Positions 14,101 through 28,200 of a stretch of DNA of 64,000 nucleotides are shown here, in pieces. The DNA is from Aquila chrysaetos chrysaetos (taxonomy: Eukaryota > Chordata > Aves > Accipitriformes > Accipitridae). Both the position numbers and the translations under genes were made by a program. Position 1 is the first letter of the stretch; each line of letters starts with the position of its first letter. The stretch is from assembly GCF_900496995.4 (NCBI RefSeq), contig NC_044030.1, forward strand, positions 10,971,851 through 11,035,850, in the 5' to 3' direction. The notes beneath the pieces were generated by a model. It did no database searches. It saw only the letters and a program-made list of their open reading frames with translations, and was not told the origin of the DNA.

Positions 14101-15247
14101 ATCCCAGCTCACTGTAAGTGGAGGAAAGGAAATGTACCCTTAGCTAACACTGCCTTCCCTGAAAAAAGGCTGCAGAACACAGTTGTTAAAGGTCACACAG
14201 CAGGTGTTGGTCTTTCATCATGACCAGAGGAGCCGGCAAGCCCCAAAGCACAGAAGGGCAGGTGCTGAATGGGGTGTTTATAAGGCTATGATGGCAGTAA
14301 TTGCTTCAGTAATGACAGCAAAGCCCACAGCCATGTGAGGAGGGATCCTGGAGCATGCACCAACAGCTGCGTGTCCATCAGCAGTCCCCATGCAGAAGTG
14401 TGCTCACTGCTGCTGGTACATGGATAGCCCTCCCCTGCTGCTCACACCCATCCCTGTGGAGAGGAGGATGTGGTCAGTGCTGTGACATGCAGCACGGTTA
14501 GTGTCTCCAAGCCGGCACCATGCCATGGGCAGAAGCTCCTGGAAGAAAGAGAGGTGAGGAAAGGTAACTTGCAAAGCCAAAGCCCATGGCTTAATCCCTG
14601 GGAGTCCCACCTCCTCTGCATGTGCTGTGAAAACTGGTAAAGCAGTTCGACCACAAATCCACCTCTCTGGGGGACTGCTCTCCAGTGATGGACGTAACCC
14701 CAAAGCTCACTCTGTGCCTGTCTCAGCTACTCCTGCTTCTGCTTCAGCACACACTTTCCTTCTGCACCCACCACAAGGTGCCAAAGGATCCCCTGCCCAG
14801 AAAACCAAGGGCTTGATTTCCCTGGTAAGCCTGGCCAGCACACCCAGATTTCCATTAATTGACAGTAACTCATCAGTCATTGCAGAAAAATCAGTACGAG
14901 ACTATGATGAGGGTTCAAAAGTCCATGACTTAAGCAGTGACTTGTTATGGCAAGGCCAAGGTTACTTGGTGGAGATTAGAGCCAAACTTTCCATTGATTG
15001 ACAGCTGAAAATAAAATGTGATTCTCCTCTGAACTGCAGCAATACCTAAACAGCAGACGGGGCAGATAAGGCCTAAAGCTTGCAACTTCATGTGAACAAC
15101 ATTAACCTTTGCTAGCTGTACAGAAATGAGCTGCAAGAGCGATGTGTGACAATGTCATCATCACTTAGAGGAAAAAAAGGAACTGACTGACTTATACTGA
15201 AAATGTCTTGTTAAAATAAAAATGCCTTTTGACAGAAGACACAAGCT

Positions 15248-15815
15248 TTCTATCATAAGGAGTACAACCCCCAGTTTGAGTCTTAAGGTCACCAAGCTAA
15301 TGCCTCTCTGTCCTGGAGCTGGGTCCTCAGAGGAGCAGCAGGCAAACATAAGCACCTGCCAGTGGTACTTTGGAGGGCTCCATAGCAAAACCAGCAGAGA
15401 ACCAGGGAGCACAGGAATGCCAGGGAGACCACAGCACAGGGGAGACAAAAGTCCATGCCACCACAGAGGAAAAGCCTGCAGTGACATGGGCATTCACCAT
15501 GCTGCAAAAGGCTCTGGTGACAGTCACTGCCTGGATCATGTCAAAGGTTAGAGGAGGCAGCTCTGGCAATAAAAATTACTTGAGGGCAACTGCTGTTGTT
15601 GCTTAATCACATGGGGGCACGTGACCTTAAAGGTGAAGATAAGGTTTAATTAAACTGCGAAGTGCATGAAACCAAATAGTTGTGCAATCTAACCATGGTA
15701 ATAAGGAAAGCTGCAGCCTGTGCAAACATGATATGACATTTCTATCATCTCTCCTGTCCCAAGAACATAATTAGTACAACACCCAGTTTGAGTCTTAAGG
15801 TCATCAAGCCAATGT
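15248..15815 (+). repeat. Pair of short direct repeats about 0.5 kb apart
   Basis: The words at about 15272-15298 and 15784-15810 share CCCAGTTTGAGTCTTAAGGT and continue CA(C/T)CAAGC, with nearby shared GTACAAC and TTCTATCAT. The second copy has about 23 extra bases between TTCTATCAT and GTACAAC. The DNA between the copies shows no transposon features. Confidence 0.6.
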
Positions 15816-18800
15816 ATCTGGAGCAAAGTTATCTCTAGGGCAAGTTTTTCTTCTTGTACCAAAACACACCTGCCCTGCCCCAGATTCCCCGGCTACTCAG
15901 CCAATGAAGTCCAGCTGCACTGACCATCACATCACAGCTTCTGGTTGTTCCACTTTCACCGCTGAACCTTCCATCTCAGTCCGTCTATTTCAAACTTTTT
16001 CCCCTTTTCTCCCCTGTACTAACTTCCCTCCACTTTCCCCTTTTAGATCCACTTTGCAAGCCCCTTCAGCTTACTCTCCAGTATTAATTCCCTCTGGGTA
16101 GTATCAGACCCAGCTATCACGTTTCCTTGCAACTATAGGATAAATCATCTTGAAACTCTAACATATAGGAAAAAAAATAAAGGAAAGCAGAACACTACTG
16201 AGCCATAAACTCAACAGGAACACAACACAGTCATCCAGAATATCAGTGGGCTGGATCCTAGCATCATTGGTGCTGTGTACAGAAAGTGTCAGAGAACTGG
16301 AGTAAATAAAAGGAAAATCAGACCTCCCTTTATGCTCTTATAAGCAAGCACTCGTTTTCGCATCCTTTGAGCTACCTCCCACTACGCAAACTGAAGAAAA
16401 GAGAAGGTTGAATGCTCTTGCCTTTCTCTGTGCAAGACTCAAGTAAACCCTCCAGATCAGATCCTTTAGCTGAGAGGAGGGATTCAGGGAATTACTATGC
16501 TCACTGAACTAAAATACACATATATGTGGGCCTATACATACATATAAGTATGTACGTATGCCTCTCTGTGCTGGTGCAAGTCTAAGACCTGAAGATTATT
16601 TTTCAAGGTGTTTAATGTGACCCATCAAGTGCCAAATGACATTGTTTTAAATCTGAATTTTAAAACAGCTATCATGGATTACCCTGGTGTCAATGGCACT
16701 GGAGTATTGCCACTCCAGAGCAGACAAGGCAGCCCACTGGCCTCCAGCAAGTGCATTTAGACACGCAAGATGCAGTTCAGCATGCAGCTCAAGCTGGCTT
16801 CATTGTCAGCCTCTCTCTTTTTTTTTTTTTTTTTGGTCAAAGCTAATACAGCACAAATGTGACATATTCTAAAGGAACATAATGAAAATGTGTAAATTCT
16901 GCTTAGACAAAACAGTTGTTCTTGAATCGGGCAAAGGGTGGTCATTTAAACCATTGTTATAGCAGCCTGCAATACATTCCTGACCGTTTAAAGACAAAAT
17001 GCAAGGCAGTCAGTGAGGGCAAGCACTTTCCTGAAATGAACCAAATTACATCTGTGGTCACAAAATTAGCAAATTAGCTACCACCCCGTGAGCTTTGTGA
17101 GGCACATGATAGTCACTATGTCCAGAGACAGAATTGCAAATTGAGACATCAGCTGCAAAAGATAGATTTTCCTGAGGCTCTTTTTTTTTTCACAAGGAGA
17201 TTGCACCATCCACAGCCTTGGGCGTTCCATGTTTCCAGACATCAAACACGGCATTTTCAGTTTGCATTTTGGCTTCTCATCACAGAAGACCTAAGCCCTT
17301 CTTTTATCCCGAGTCACTGCAGATTAAAAAAAGATGTGATTCAAAAATCACTTAATTAAGTCACTGCAAACTCCCAAACTGACATTGTGAAACAGACATA
17401 AGACTTCCTTAAACCCACAAAATCAAAATGAGCTGAAATCTTGGTTTACACTGAATTCAGAGCATTCAGCTTCTTAGCCGCTCTCAAGTACATTAGAGCT
17501 AGCTTGAGCAAACCAGGTCCAAGCCTGAAAGCATGGAATTTAGCTTTCGACAGGAGGATATTTAGTGTGCATCTCAGTAAGGCAGGTCAGCTGCTGTAGT
17601 GACAGTCCACCTTGCTGCTCCTGGCAGCCCTGTTCTGCAGGACAGGTGACACTTCAAAGGGAATAACTGGTTGCAATAAAGTGAACTGAAACCCATCCCT
17701 TTAAGTACAAAATTGGCTACACATGTGCAGGTGTGTCCCAAGTAAGGCTAGCTATGATATCCTTCACAAGCAGCTAATAGCTGCAGCCTTATAGGCTGGT
17801 AACTGTGTCAATGCAGCTGCATCATCTAGTAAAAATAATGTTTGTTTCAGCTGCACATTCTACAAGAGCTCCTCAAAAGCAAGGGGCTGCATTTGAGCAG
17901 CACCTGCAGAGTGTGCAGATGAAAGAAAATGCCTGTGTTTCACCTCAGACACCCTTTTGTTCTGGGTTTGCACTCAAAAGTCCTGCTCCACAAATAGGGC
18001 TTCCTGCTGTGTGTGAGGTAATATAACAAACCCTAGGTCAAACTACTCCTTTCACACACTAAACCACGACTTCCTCCAGCCCAAAAAACTTCTGCATTTC
18101 AGATGTGTTTCAGGATGTCAGACAACCAAACACACCACCATTTACATCTCTTCTTCGGTCTTATTCCCATCGCTATGGAAGAAAGACCAAGACGCAGCCC
18201 CTGTCCCAGCTGCGGGACACTACTGGTGCCCTGCATAGTGCTCTGCCCAGGATGAAGTTCCTCACACCAGGACTGCCTTGTTAAAGCAAAGGTGTTTATT
18301 TGTTTTGCATTTTGATGAGCACCTTCACCAAGGAGCACCATTACACCTCTGAGCGCAAGACTGTAGTGCTAATGCATGAGTCTTGCAGCGTTTGATTGAT
18401 TTGTAATTATAGTAGCTACATTACAGTAGTGGTTTTCAACTTGCTTTTCATTTCCAAGGCTTCCAGGTTTTCTGACAGAGGCAAAGACCTATCTATCTCC
18501 AGCAAGTGAAAGCCTTTAGCAATAAGTTTCTTCCACGGATTTATCTTCTGCTGGCCTAGCAGGCTGAACACCAACAGCTCAGTGTAGAGTGGCACAGAAA
18601 CCACAACCTGAAATTTACTGGCAAATGGAAACAGTGAAAGTGCACTGAGAGTGAAACTGTCCAAGCATGCAAGGTTTAACTGAGTTCAGTGGAAAGGCAG
18701 GTTGAAATCAAAACCAAAACCTCACGCTGCTCAATCTCCTTCACTAGACTGAAAAGAAAAGGTCACAGCTGCTGTCTCAGTTGGTTCATGCTTTTGGTAG

Positions 18801-18842
18801 TTTCCCAAGCAGGTTTCTTTACGTTTCCTTTCTGGGCTCCCA

Positions 18843-19296
18843 ATACAGGACAGGCATAGACATACTGGAAAGAGTCCAGCAAGATGATGAAGGGCCTGGA
18901 GAATCTCATCAATAAAGAAGGGCTGAGAGAGCCGGGACTGTTCATCCTGAAGAAGAGCAGGCTCAGGGGGTAACTTATCAATGTGTACAAATACCTGCAG
19001 GAGGGTGCAAAGAGGATGGAGCCTGGCTCTTTCCAGCAGTGCCCAGTGACCGGCCAAGAGGCAATGAACAGAGACTGAAACACAGGAGGTTCAGCCTGAA
19101 TGTCAGGAAGCACCTTTTCACTGTGAGTGACTGACCACTGGCACAGGTTGCCTAGGGAGGTGGTGGAGTCTCCATCCTTGGAGATATACAAAAGCCATGG
19201 TCCTTGGCAACTGGCTCTAGGTGTCCCTGCTTGGGCAGGGGGGTCGGAGCAGGTGACCTCTGGAGGTCTCTTCCAATCTCAACTATTCTCTGTGAA
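18843..19296 (+). mobile_element. Old CR1 LINE 3' fragment, intergenic
   Basis: This plus-strand stretch shows the degraded end of CR1 ORF2 (GGCTGAGAGAGCCGGGACTG) and the 3' UTR (GGCACAGGTTGCCTAGGGAG, TCCATCCTTGGAGATATAC). It ends at GGAGGTCTCTTCCAATCTC. It is the most diverged of the five copies, judged by eye. Confidence 0.85.
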
Positions 19297-22200
19297 CACC
19301 CATTAAGGAGGAAGATGCTAAAGCTCAGGTCCCTAGACAGTCACACAATGTTGTCCCTATACAGCAGACTTTATCACTGAGAGGATGGGCCACTGGTTTT
19401 ATGAAAAGAGTGTATGAAAGGGACTGATTTACACCTTCCCAAACTCTATCTTACATCTTGCTGAAACACAGGTATGTGAGCTGCCGATGCAGAGATTAAC
19501 CTGAAAGGGGCACCATTGCTGGACAGGACATGTACCTGCAATGTAGCTGGGCTGAGTGCTCTCAGGTCTGGGCTGCCCTGCTGCCCACCAGGCCAGGGAA
19601 GTCAAGCCATTTCAGAGTGGGACTGTGCAAGAATTAACTGGTCCACTAACTCCATGTGCTGAGGACATATTGGACCATCTGGAATAAGCAGAGCAGACAA
19701 GAGTGCCAGGGTGTATCTCAGTGCCTCACTTAGACCATAGGGCAGGTGAGATGCTGTGAAACAAGGCAGAGAGAAGTCTTGAAAGAGGTGGTGATCAGGA
19801 CCAATATACGTACAGCAAAGGGGAATCTGAAGCTGATGTATCAGTCAAGGGAACCTGGGATCTCGCCAGCCACCATGACCTCCACCTACCTGAACTGGCA
19901 TGGTGGTATGGCAGGATTTCCGTAACACAGGTAGCCCAAGGGCAAAATAAACAAACATCCCACTCTCCTCTGGTGTCAGGCAATATTTACAGGAAATAAA
20001 TAATTTCTGAACTGCTCCCATGCCCATGGAAGAGGAAGCACATCTGCAAAGATCAAGGAGAATAGAAAAAGGAAGAGGAGAGGTAAGTTGAAAGAGGTGG
20101 AAATCAGTGGTCAGTGATGTATTCAAATAAATGCACAGGAGCTGTGCAAGCTACTCTAAGGAAACCAGAGTCAGCTTTCAACTTTTATTTCCTTCCTTCT
20201 CTTCTGCTGTTGTTTACAGGCAGCACTACAGCCTGAGCTGCAGGACAACAGGGGAGATTCTCCTGGGAGCCCCAGTACAGAACTGGAGAATACTCTTTTT
20301 TTAAGTAGTTGACAGGTTAACCATTGAGCACTGTCCTGCAGCCTGCCTTTGAGCAGTCTCCCCAGGGTGGGTTACCCACAGGTGGGAGAATGGGCACTGG
20401 TGCGGCAGGGGGATTGCACAGCCCCCCACGGGGCACCATCACTCCAGCTACTGCTACTCCTCAAATGCCTGCAAGCAAGAGGAAAATAAAGGCACATCAA
20501 GAATTTTACCCTTTCCTCTTCTGAGACCCTGGGAGCATTAGAGGACAGCAGCCTCCTCACCAGTGCTTTGCATAGGGGAGATGAAGGCAGCGAGGTAATC
20601 CTGAGCACACCTGGTTCGTAATCCTATAACAGGTGTTTTCCTGTGCAATCTTTTGGGCTCCTGCACACATAGGCACACTGACGTGAGCAAATACACACCT
20701 TCACAATGCCCACTGTGGTAAATAACACACACAGCTACTGATCCTCCACTTGAACTTGGTGCTAACCTTTTCAAGGGAAAAAGCTGAGACAACTTGGCAA
20801 AAATCTAATTATCCTTTTATATCAGCCACTAATCACAGGGACTGCTTTGTCAGGTAATTTGGAGCACTAAGAAGAGATGAAGCTCTTTTTGGAGACATAT
20901 TTTACACGAATAGTGCTTTATCTGTGCTTAAAATACCCAAAATTAAATACCTAAATGTAGCTATACATATGCATTTGGCTTTACATAAAGTTAGAAAGTA
21001 CATTCTCTCCAGAATTTTAAGATGTTAAAACTGTTAGATGACCTGAAATAGTCTTAAAGTTTGGAATAAACATTATAACACAGGAAGAAGAACTAAAAAG
21101 AAGATTTGAAAGTTAGAGAAAAGTGGTAAACACAGCACAAGAGTAGGCAGCTCCTGGCAGAAACCAGAACATATCTCTCAGACAGTCAAGCCAGAGTCGA
21201 GCTTTCAGTAACAGAGGGCTGCAGCAAGTGTTCTGAAGTCCTGTTGCATTTCTGAGCACTTCTAGCACCTCTCTGCAGATGCATCAGTAACTCTGAGACC
21301 ACACTGGACAACCAGCTCATGCTGTTTGTAATTACCAAACACAACATGACTTGTAATTTGCCCAAACCCCAGTATTTTTATTCAACCGAAACTGTGAAAC
21401 CACAGCATAAGCTCCCAGTAGATCCAAAATATGGAGAAGCAGTTCAGGGAGACAAATGCACATGTCCTAGTTACCTTCCTCTAGCACATGCCACCTTGTG
21501 ACAACACACCTGTATGTGACAACATACAGTGTCACACACCCTGGACCTCTGTATAAGCTGGGCGATGAGCCGGGGCTGCTAAAGCTGGCAGCCCTTCCTC
21601 CCTCTCCCGCAAGAGGGTCAGTACCTGCTGCCGAGCACGACGGCCCCAGCCCCTTGGGGCAGAGCCAGGACCCTAGCCCCCGCTGAGCAGACTGACTTCC
21701 AGCCATCCTGGCCACCTGGCCCCACAGCACAGAGGCCTCTGAGCACCCTTAGGAAGCCTCATCTAGAAAAAATAATATATACTTTTTTCAGCATTTACTG
21801 GAAAGCACAATGACACCAAGGCAGGAGGTCTGGAAGTCGGTAGCAAAAGGGCCCAAAGGCGTTTGCATCCTCAGCTTGAGGGTTGCAGCCGACATCCCTC
21901 CTCCTCAGGAAAGCATGGTGCAGGGCTGCACTGCGGGAAGTGCTTCCCATGCTGGTGCTCCTTCCCGCTGGCTTTGCACACCCTGTGAGATCCACCCTCT
22001 GCACATCACTCCTACCCCTCGTACCAGTCATTCTCAGCCACCAGCCAGCAGATCTCCATCATGTTTCTGGAGCTGCAATTTTCTCCACTTTGTTAAGTCA
22101 AAATTCTGACTATATCTAACCAGACCTTTCCAGCTATGCTTTTTTTAACTCCTCAAAGCCAGAAAGTTATCCTAAGTGCTTTGCCTTTACTTGGACCTTT

Positions 22201-25200
22201 GGAGAGAGGTGAGGGAAATAGGGAATTTAAAGACTTCTGCAAAATAGCAACTTTACCAACTCCTCTCCAAAATAAGTATGCTTTTGTTTCTCTTTTTAAG
22301 TGAAACCATTTGTTAAATTACACACCGCAATGAATTTTAGGTGTGCTCATTACTTCACAGGAAGAAATCCTTGGAAGAAAAACCACAAGGAGGCTAAGCT
22401 ATTTCCTCTCTTACAAACCAGCAAAACCCCAATTGTGCTTTGACTTGCAGATAAAAATACTAACACTCCATTTCTATACTAAGCCATCTCAAGGCACCAA
22501 CGCTACAAAGGTTGCACCATTAGAAAATTGTACCACCTACAAATTTTTCTGTAGCCATTGCCCCCAAGCAAACTACAATGCATGGAAGGAATAGATCTGA
22601 GTGGTTTGTAAAGACGTGCCAATGCAGTAAAGGGCAGGCTGCCTGCCTGTCCCTGTACAGCCCATCTGGTTCTGCAGAGGCCTTCCTGCAGACCAAACCC
22701 AGGCTGTCTGATGCAGCCTGGCTTCTGCCTGCCTGAATTGATCTTGTCTGTGGTGGGGTGTCAAGAGACAATGACCCTCCATCACCATTTGCAGCACAAA
22801 ATAAAGGGCCAGTTTCCATGTGGCTGACACAGCAGCTAAAACTATCAACAGTGTGACTATTTACAGTCCAGGAGAGATGGGAGCAAGAAGCCCCAAGATC
22901 TGCTTGCAACGTGCCCAGGTTTTCCTGGTAGTAAATGCTGAACAAAATCCGCAGCACAACCACAGCCAGAGATATTTTGGGTCGACCCATGGCTTTTCTC
23001 AGGAAGTTTTGTATGAAATGCCCTTCTACCACATGGAGTTGTTAAGCATTGTTCCATAGGCTTGTCCCAGGTCATAGCCATGCTTTGGTATGCAAGTGTT
23101 TCCTTTTGGGCTGCAATTCAAAGGTTTTAGACGATCTAATTTCATGTGGAAGTTCCAGGATTCTGCAGCTTTTTGTGATTTTTTTGTGCATTAGTAGAAA
23201 CTTTTCTTGGAAACAATTTCCTTGTAAGATTATCTTGGCTTGAGGAACCATGCTGCAGGTAGCATCCATGCCTGTATATCCCCCACACTTCCTACTTTCA
23301 TGCCTTGTACAAAGCCGTCATTTATGCCTCACCACACTGTAAAACAGCAGTAGGACGAGGCTGAGGAGCGTTTCAAGGCAAATGGCACTAAAGAAATAGA
23401 CATGCAGGCTGCTTCCTTTCTCAGGCAGACCATGTTGTTGCTTTTCTCTCTTTGCCTTTTCTTTTCCTTTCTACTCTGTTCAGCAAGGTGAAATCAATCA
23501 TGCTCCCAGAGAAACACAAATCCAGCAGGCAACAGAGATGACCAGCCATGGACTTGCATCAGTTTACATCAGCCAGGCTCACTGCTTAGAGAGCTGTTTT
23601 ACTTCACACTGGAGCCTCTGATCTGAGCTCCCCCTCCTTTCTCAGGCATTTGCAATGGAGGGGATCTGAGCTTAGCCATTTTGCATTTCTCTGCAGCTAA
23701 AACAGGAAAGCAGCTCCATGACAGTAAAAAGCCTGTAGAAAGCTCTGATAGTGAGCAGATATTGTCCCGTTTGTCCTGGTTGACTGTCGTGAGGGTTGGA
23801 AAACTTATTACCATGTTCCTAGTCCCCTTTGCTAGTGTTCAGAAGGTAATGTCAGGGATGGGCCAGCAATCCATTTGCCCACTGGCAGAAGGGCTATACC
23901 ACAACATTGCTACTGGGGCAGTACTCAGCCAGCTGGGGCAGGTGGCTGTGGGATGCTGCTCACATGCCTGTGAGTTTGCTGGGCTTTAACTCTTTCCTGG
24001 TAATCGGCAGGCTCCTGGGATGTGACGTGTTGCCCTCCAGGTGCCAGCCCAATAGACACATCCTGGGAAAACACACCTGGAAGGTGTTCGCTTCACACAG
24101 CTATACCTGACATCCAGGTTGTGGTCAGATGCTGTCTCTCTTAGGGCTGATAACATCCTATTTCCTCTGGTATTTGCAAACAGTTTTCATGCTCCAAAAT
24201 ACAAGTCTGGAATGTCCGAGAAATCTTGCAAGCTGATCAGCAGCTCTGGAAAGGTGTGAACCTTCTCCCTAGTCACAGAGATTAAATGCTCTTGGCAATT
24301 CTCTGGAGACACACGGGGCTTTAGAGGAACTGGGCTCGAACAAAACAGCTGTACTATCTAGCAGTGGGTTGCATGAACTCTGCCAAGCATTGCTATTTCC
24401 TATCCAGACTGCAAAGAGGAGGTGAGTAATGAGTACACAACAAAAGCAGCTAGGCAGAGAATGTAGAATGTTGTTCATGTGCCTCCCCTAAACGGCAGCA
24501 CTGCCAGGTCTTGCATTACTGCCACAAACGTCATTCTCTTTAGCATGCTTTGGAAAGCCCCATTTTGTGGAAATGGCATCACCTTCTTCCTTTCTGAAAA
24601 ACAAGAAAAAGCAAAACAGACGTTTGTGGTATTCAGCATGTGCCAACTGAACATCTAGCACTGCTGTGATTTCTCTGAAATGAACCAGTTGTGGCAAAGG
24701 CTGCGCAATGTCACAATGTCATTTGCTGCAAGGAAAGGTCACTTGTTTCTCCTGTCTGGCCTCACAGGAGAGACCTCCAAAGGCATGAAAAAGTAAAGAG
24801 CACTTTGATGATGGTGACTAGCAAACGGACTTAACTCCCCTCGCTAGGAGGTTGCCTGTTTGCCGAGACCCCCAGAGAGTGGGCAGCACTTTTTGGGAGC
24901 GTGCTGCACCACGAATGGGGGCCCAGGCAGTGCAGCACCGCTGGTGGCTACGAAGGCTGCAGAAGTCCCTGTTTCATGTCCCCAGATGATCAGAGCTAGC
25001 AGTAGGGTAGCCGTGGGCACAGAACAAGGAGCAGGGTACACTCTGATACAGGGGTAGAGGTTGCTCCCAACATTTAGCCCCAGGATCCTGCCCTCTGTGT
25101 GAGTACAAGGCAGCTGCCTCTGTCCACAACCCAGATTTAGCAAAGTTTCTAGGCAACAGCTCATCTCACAAGTGTTGCCCACACCTCCTGAAGGCGATGC

Positions 25201-28200
25201 CTGGCTCTGATAGGGACACACGAGACCCCCCAAGGCATCTCGAAGGGTTGGCACTGCCCAGGCTGTGGTGATTTGGTGCTGCATCTTGGGTGGCATGTCT
25301 CGGGTGGCAAAGAGACTCCCGTGTCAGCACCTTCTTGGAGAAATGGGAACCTAATTAAAGAATCCTGCCCTGGGCCTCCCAAGGGCACAGTGGGGCCGGC
25401 AGCACCTCTTGCACAGGCAGCACCAACCACAGAGGTGGACTGTGCCAACTCTGCCACTTATTTCTGCCCCTTCGTACTCCCTCCTCCAGCGTGACAGCCC
25501 AGCAGCAAAATCCACACCACGGGCGACAGCAGAGGCTCCACCTGTGCAGCACGATGAGGGAAAATGGACTATGCTGACTACTCACTTCCAGTTGCATCGC
25601 TGACGTAGAGGGACGATGCGGGGAGCCACTCCTCTCCGTCTCCCTGTGCAGCGATAACTCAGGCAGGGTTAAGTGACAACTCATCAGCATATCCTTCCAA
25701 ATTACTTCCTCCCAGCCTCAGGAAGGGGAAGAGGCACACGTGCTTTTACGGGTAAGAAAATGGCCCTCCAGCTCCATTCATCCTTATTGCCCTGCTCTGA
25801 ATTTGCTGTCAGGCCCATTCCCACCAGCTTCTGCTTGCAGATGCTACCTGGCTGTCGCAGTGGGAGGTTTGCAGCTTGCTGTGCATATGATGTTGTGTCA
25901 CCCGTCCTCGCTTGCTCAGAAGTGGGCCAAATGGTTGCAACACCTCTAAGCAAAGGAGTTATTTCCCCAGCAGAGGCCTGATCCCAGTGCCCAGCCAAGT
26001 CCATCTGTTGGCACCGGTGAGAGCCGCACTCAGGGACAGCAGTCTCCCTTGCTTCGAAATCAGGCAGGATGAATAATTTAAAACAGCAGAAGGCACCCTC
26101 AGACCTACCTCTGGCTCAGTCTAACTGGCACTGTTAACAGATTTGCACAACCTGTCCCTGTGATTTCTCACTTTCCAGGTTACACAAGGCTTACATTATA
26201 GTTAAACATGGAACCGGCGCTCCTCGAGGAACGGCTGTTTGCCCCGGGCTGCCGCAGCCATGCACCCGGCCACCTGGTCAGCAGTGCCCATGTCCCCAGC
26301 ACCGTGCTGGCCATGGCACCGTGTGTGCCACAGGCTCCGCTCCCCTGGGTCAGCTTTCGGCCCGCCCCCCCCAAACTCGGCTCTTAGCAAAGCCACAGAC
26401 CCAATGACGGGGCTGTGCTCTCGGCTGAACAGGAAAAGGGCTGGTAATGAGGAAAACAATGGTATGCAGTGTTACTAGAGCGGGCTTTCAGAAAACCTTC
26501 CTGTATTAAATAGCTGTTCAGCTATCAAAGAAACAATGCAAGAAACAGGCAAGGGAACAGTGTTATCTGCAAAGCTCATCAAAGTCCAAAAGCTAATTCA
26601 AAATCCCTTTATGGGGATTACCAATAAATACCCAGAATAAAGATAATACTAAAGACAGCCTAGAAGAAAAACAACATGGTATGTAGCACTGGTTAAAAGC
26701 ACCCAGTTTCAGATTGCCTGTGCTCAGGTCACAGCGCTGAGGTTGTTAGGAGCAAGTTACACCACATGGGTCGCGATGGAGCGCAGCGAAGGCTCTGGGT
26801 CTTCATGGCATTTACTTATACGTCAATGAAGCCTGAAGGTCCTGAGCCTGGTCCCTGCTCTCGCATAGTACAGCCACCTCTGTGGGCACACAGCAAATAC
26901 CACAGCACGGCTTTCTCACTATCCCTTGTCCCAGGCACGAATGCAGTGCCATAGTAGGTACACAGGCGTTTGCGAAGTGTTTCCAAGGAAGAAAAAATGT
27001 TCCGTCTTCCCCTGTGGCAGTGTCCAGGGACTTTGTCTGACTTCATCAGCATACGGCACTTTCTGTGCATCACTTTGGCAGAAGGGCAACCACAAAACTT
27101 TGTGCTCCTTCCTGAGCAGGCAATGTGGCCTTAAAGAGCAATTACAAGGCACAAGCACAATAACTTAGATCTGGAGGAGACATTTGCAAACACAGAAACC
27201 TGAGAAATGCTAGTGTCAATAAAGGTATTGGTTAGGAAACAGCAGTTATAGCTAAAAAAGACTAATTCTAAATAACACTGCTGGCAAATACCAGTATAAC
27301 CATTCAAACAAGACACAGGGAGGACACATCCGATGCTTTATGTATCATTATGTCAGTCAAACCAGAATAAAGAGGGTGGAAGATACTAGATATCAAACTG
27401 GCAGCATTTTATGCTTTTCCCCTCTCTTTTGCACTGGAACAAATGAAGACGGTGAGGAATCCAGCCCTGTGGCTGCTAGATAAATATTAAAGCTTCTCAG
27501 GAATAGGATGTACCACCTTGTGGAAAAATTCAAGGCTAAGATCTCAATTTGCTTGTATTTCTGTTATATCTGGTACCCTGCTGAAAGAGTACTGCGTTTG
27601 AACAAAAGGTCTTTCTAGCAAGTAGGAGTGCAAACACCTCCAGACAGCAGACAGGCAAGCCTGCAAATCAAAAACCTTTTTCATTTACTAAAATAGAAGT
27701 GTTATATATTTAATAGAAAATAAAGGGGAGGAGCTTTATTACAGCACATTTTCTGGTTTTTTCTATTTACATGCAGAAACAAGCATGCCTTATGTTTATT
27801 TAAAATTACATAAAATACATCCTCTTAAAGACAAAAAATTAGGAGTTAATATGAAAGTCAATATATTTAGTTTGAAAGTGAATGTATTGCATATAAATAC
27901 AATACACACATGGTTAATGTTGCTCAGCTAGCTTAAAGCTAAACCTAATCCAATATGCAACTCCAATTCCCACAGCTTAATACATTTTATGACTAAGCTG
28001 CATGCTTTAATGGCCATTCATAAAACGTAAATCACTTAGCCCAACATCCAAAAACCAGCATGTGCACTGAAACCTGAGCTAAGCCATTAAAGACATCCCT
28101 GTCTGAGGGTATGAACCCACTGCAGCTTGTACCGGTGTTGGTGCTGGCTGCTGCAGTTCCCCTCCTCCTGCCAGCCACCAGACCCTTCACTGCGCTCTTC

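Larger units (their letters stand above)
9676..18842. other. Intergenic, no gene supported
   Basis: Apart from the purine tract at 11.08 kb and the short direct repeats near 15 kb, I see nothing assignable. A second short near-duplicate (TTTCCATTAATTGACAG versus TTTCCATTGATTGACAG) lies at 14849 and 14988. A T-run is at 16819-16835. Confidence 0.55.

Noticed and set aside
27650..28080. A/T-rich block as a 3' UTR of another gene
   Set aside because: No coding exon leads into it on either strand. Composition alone is not enough.
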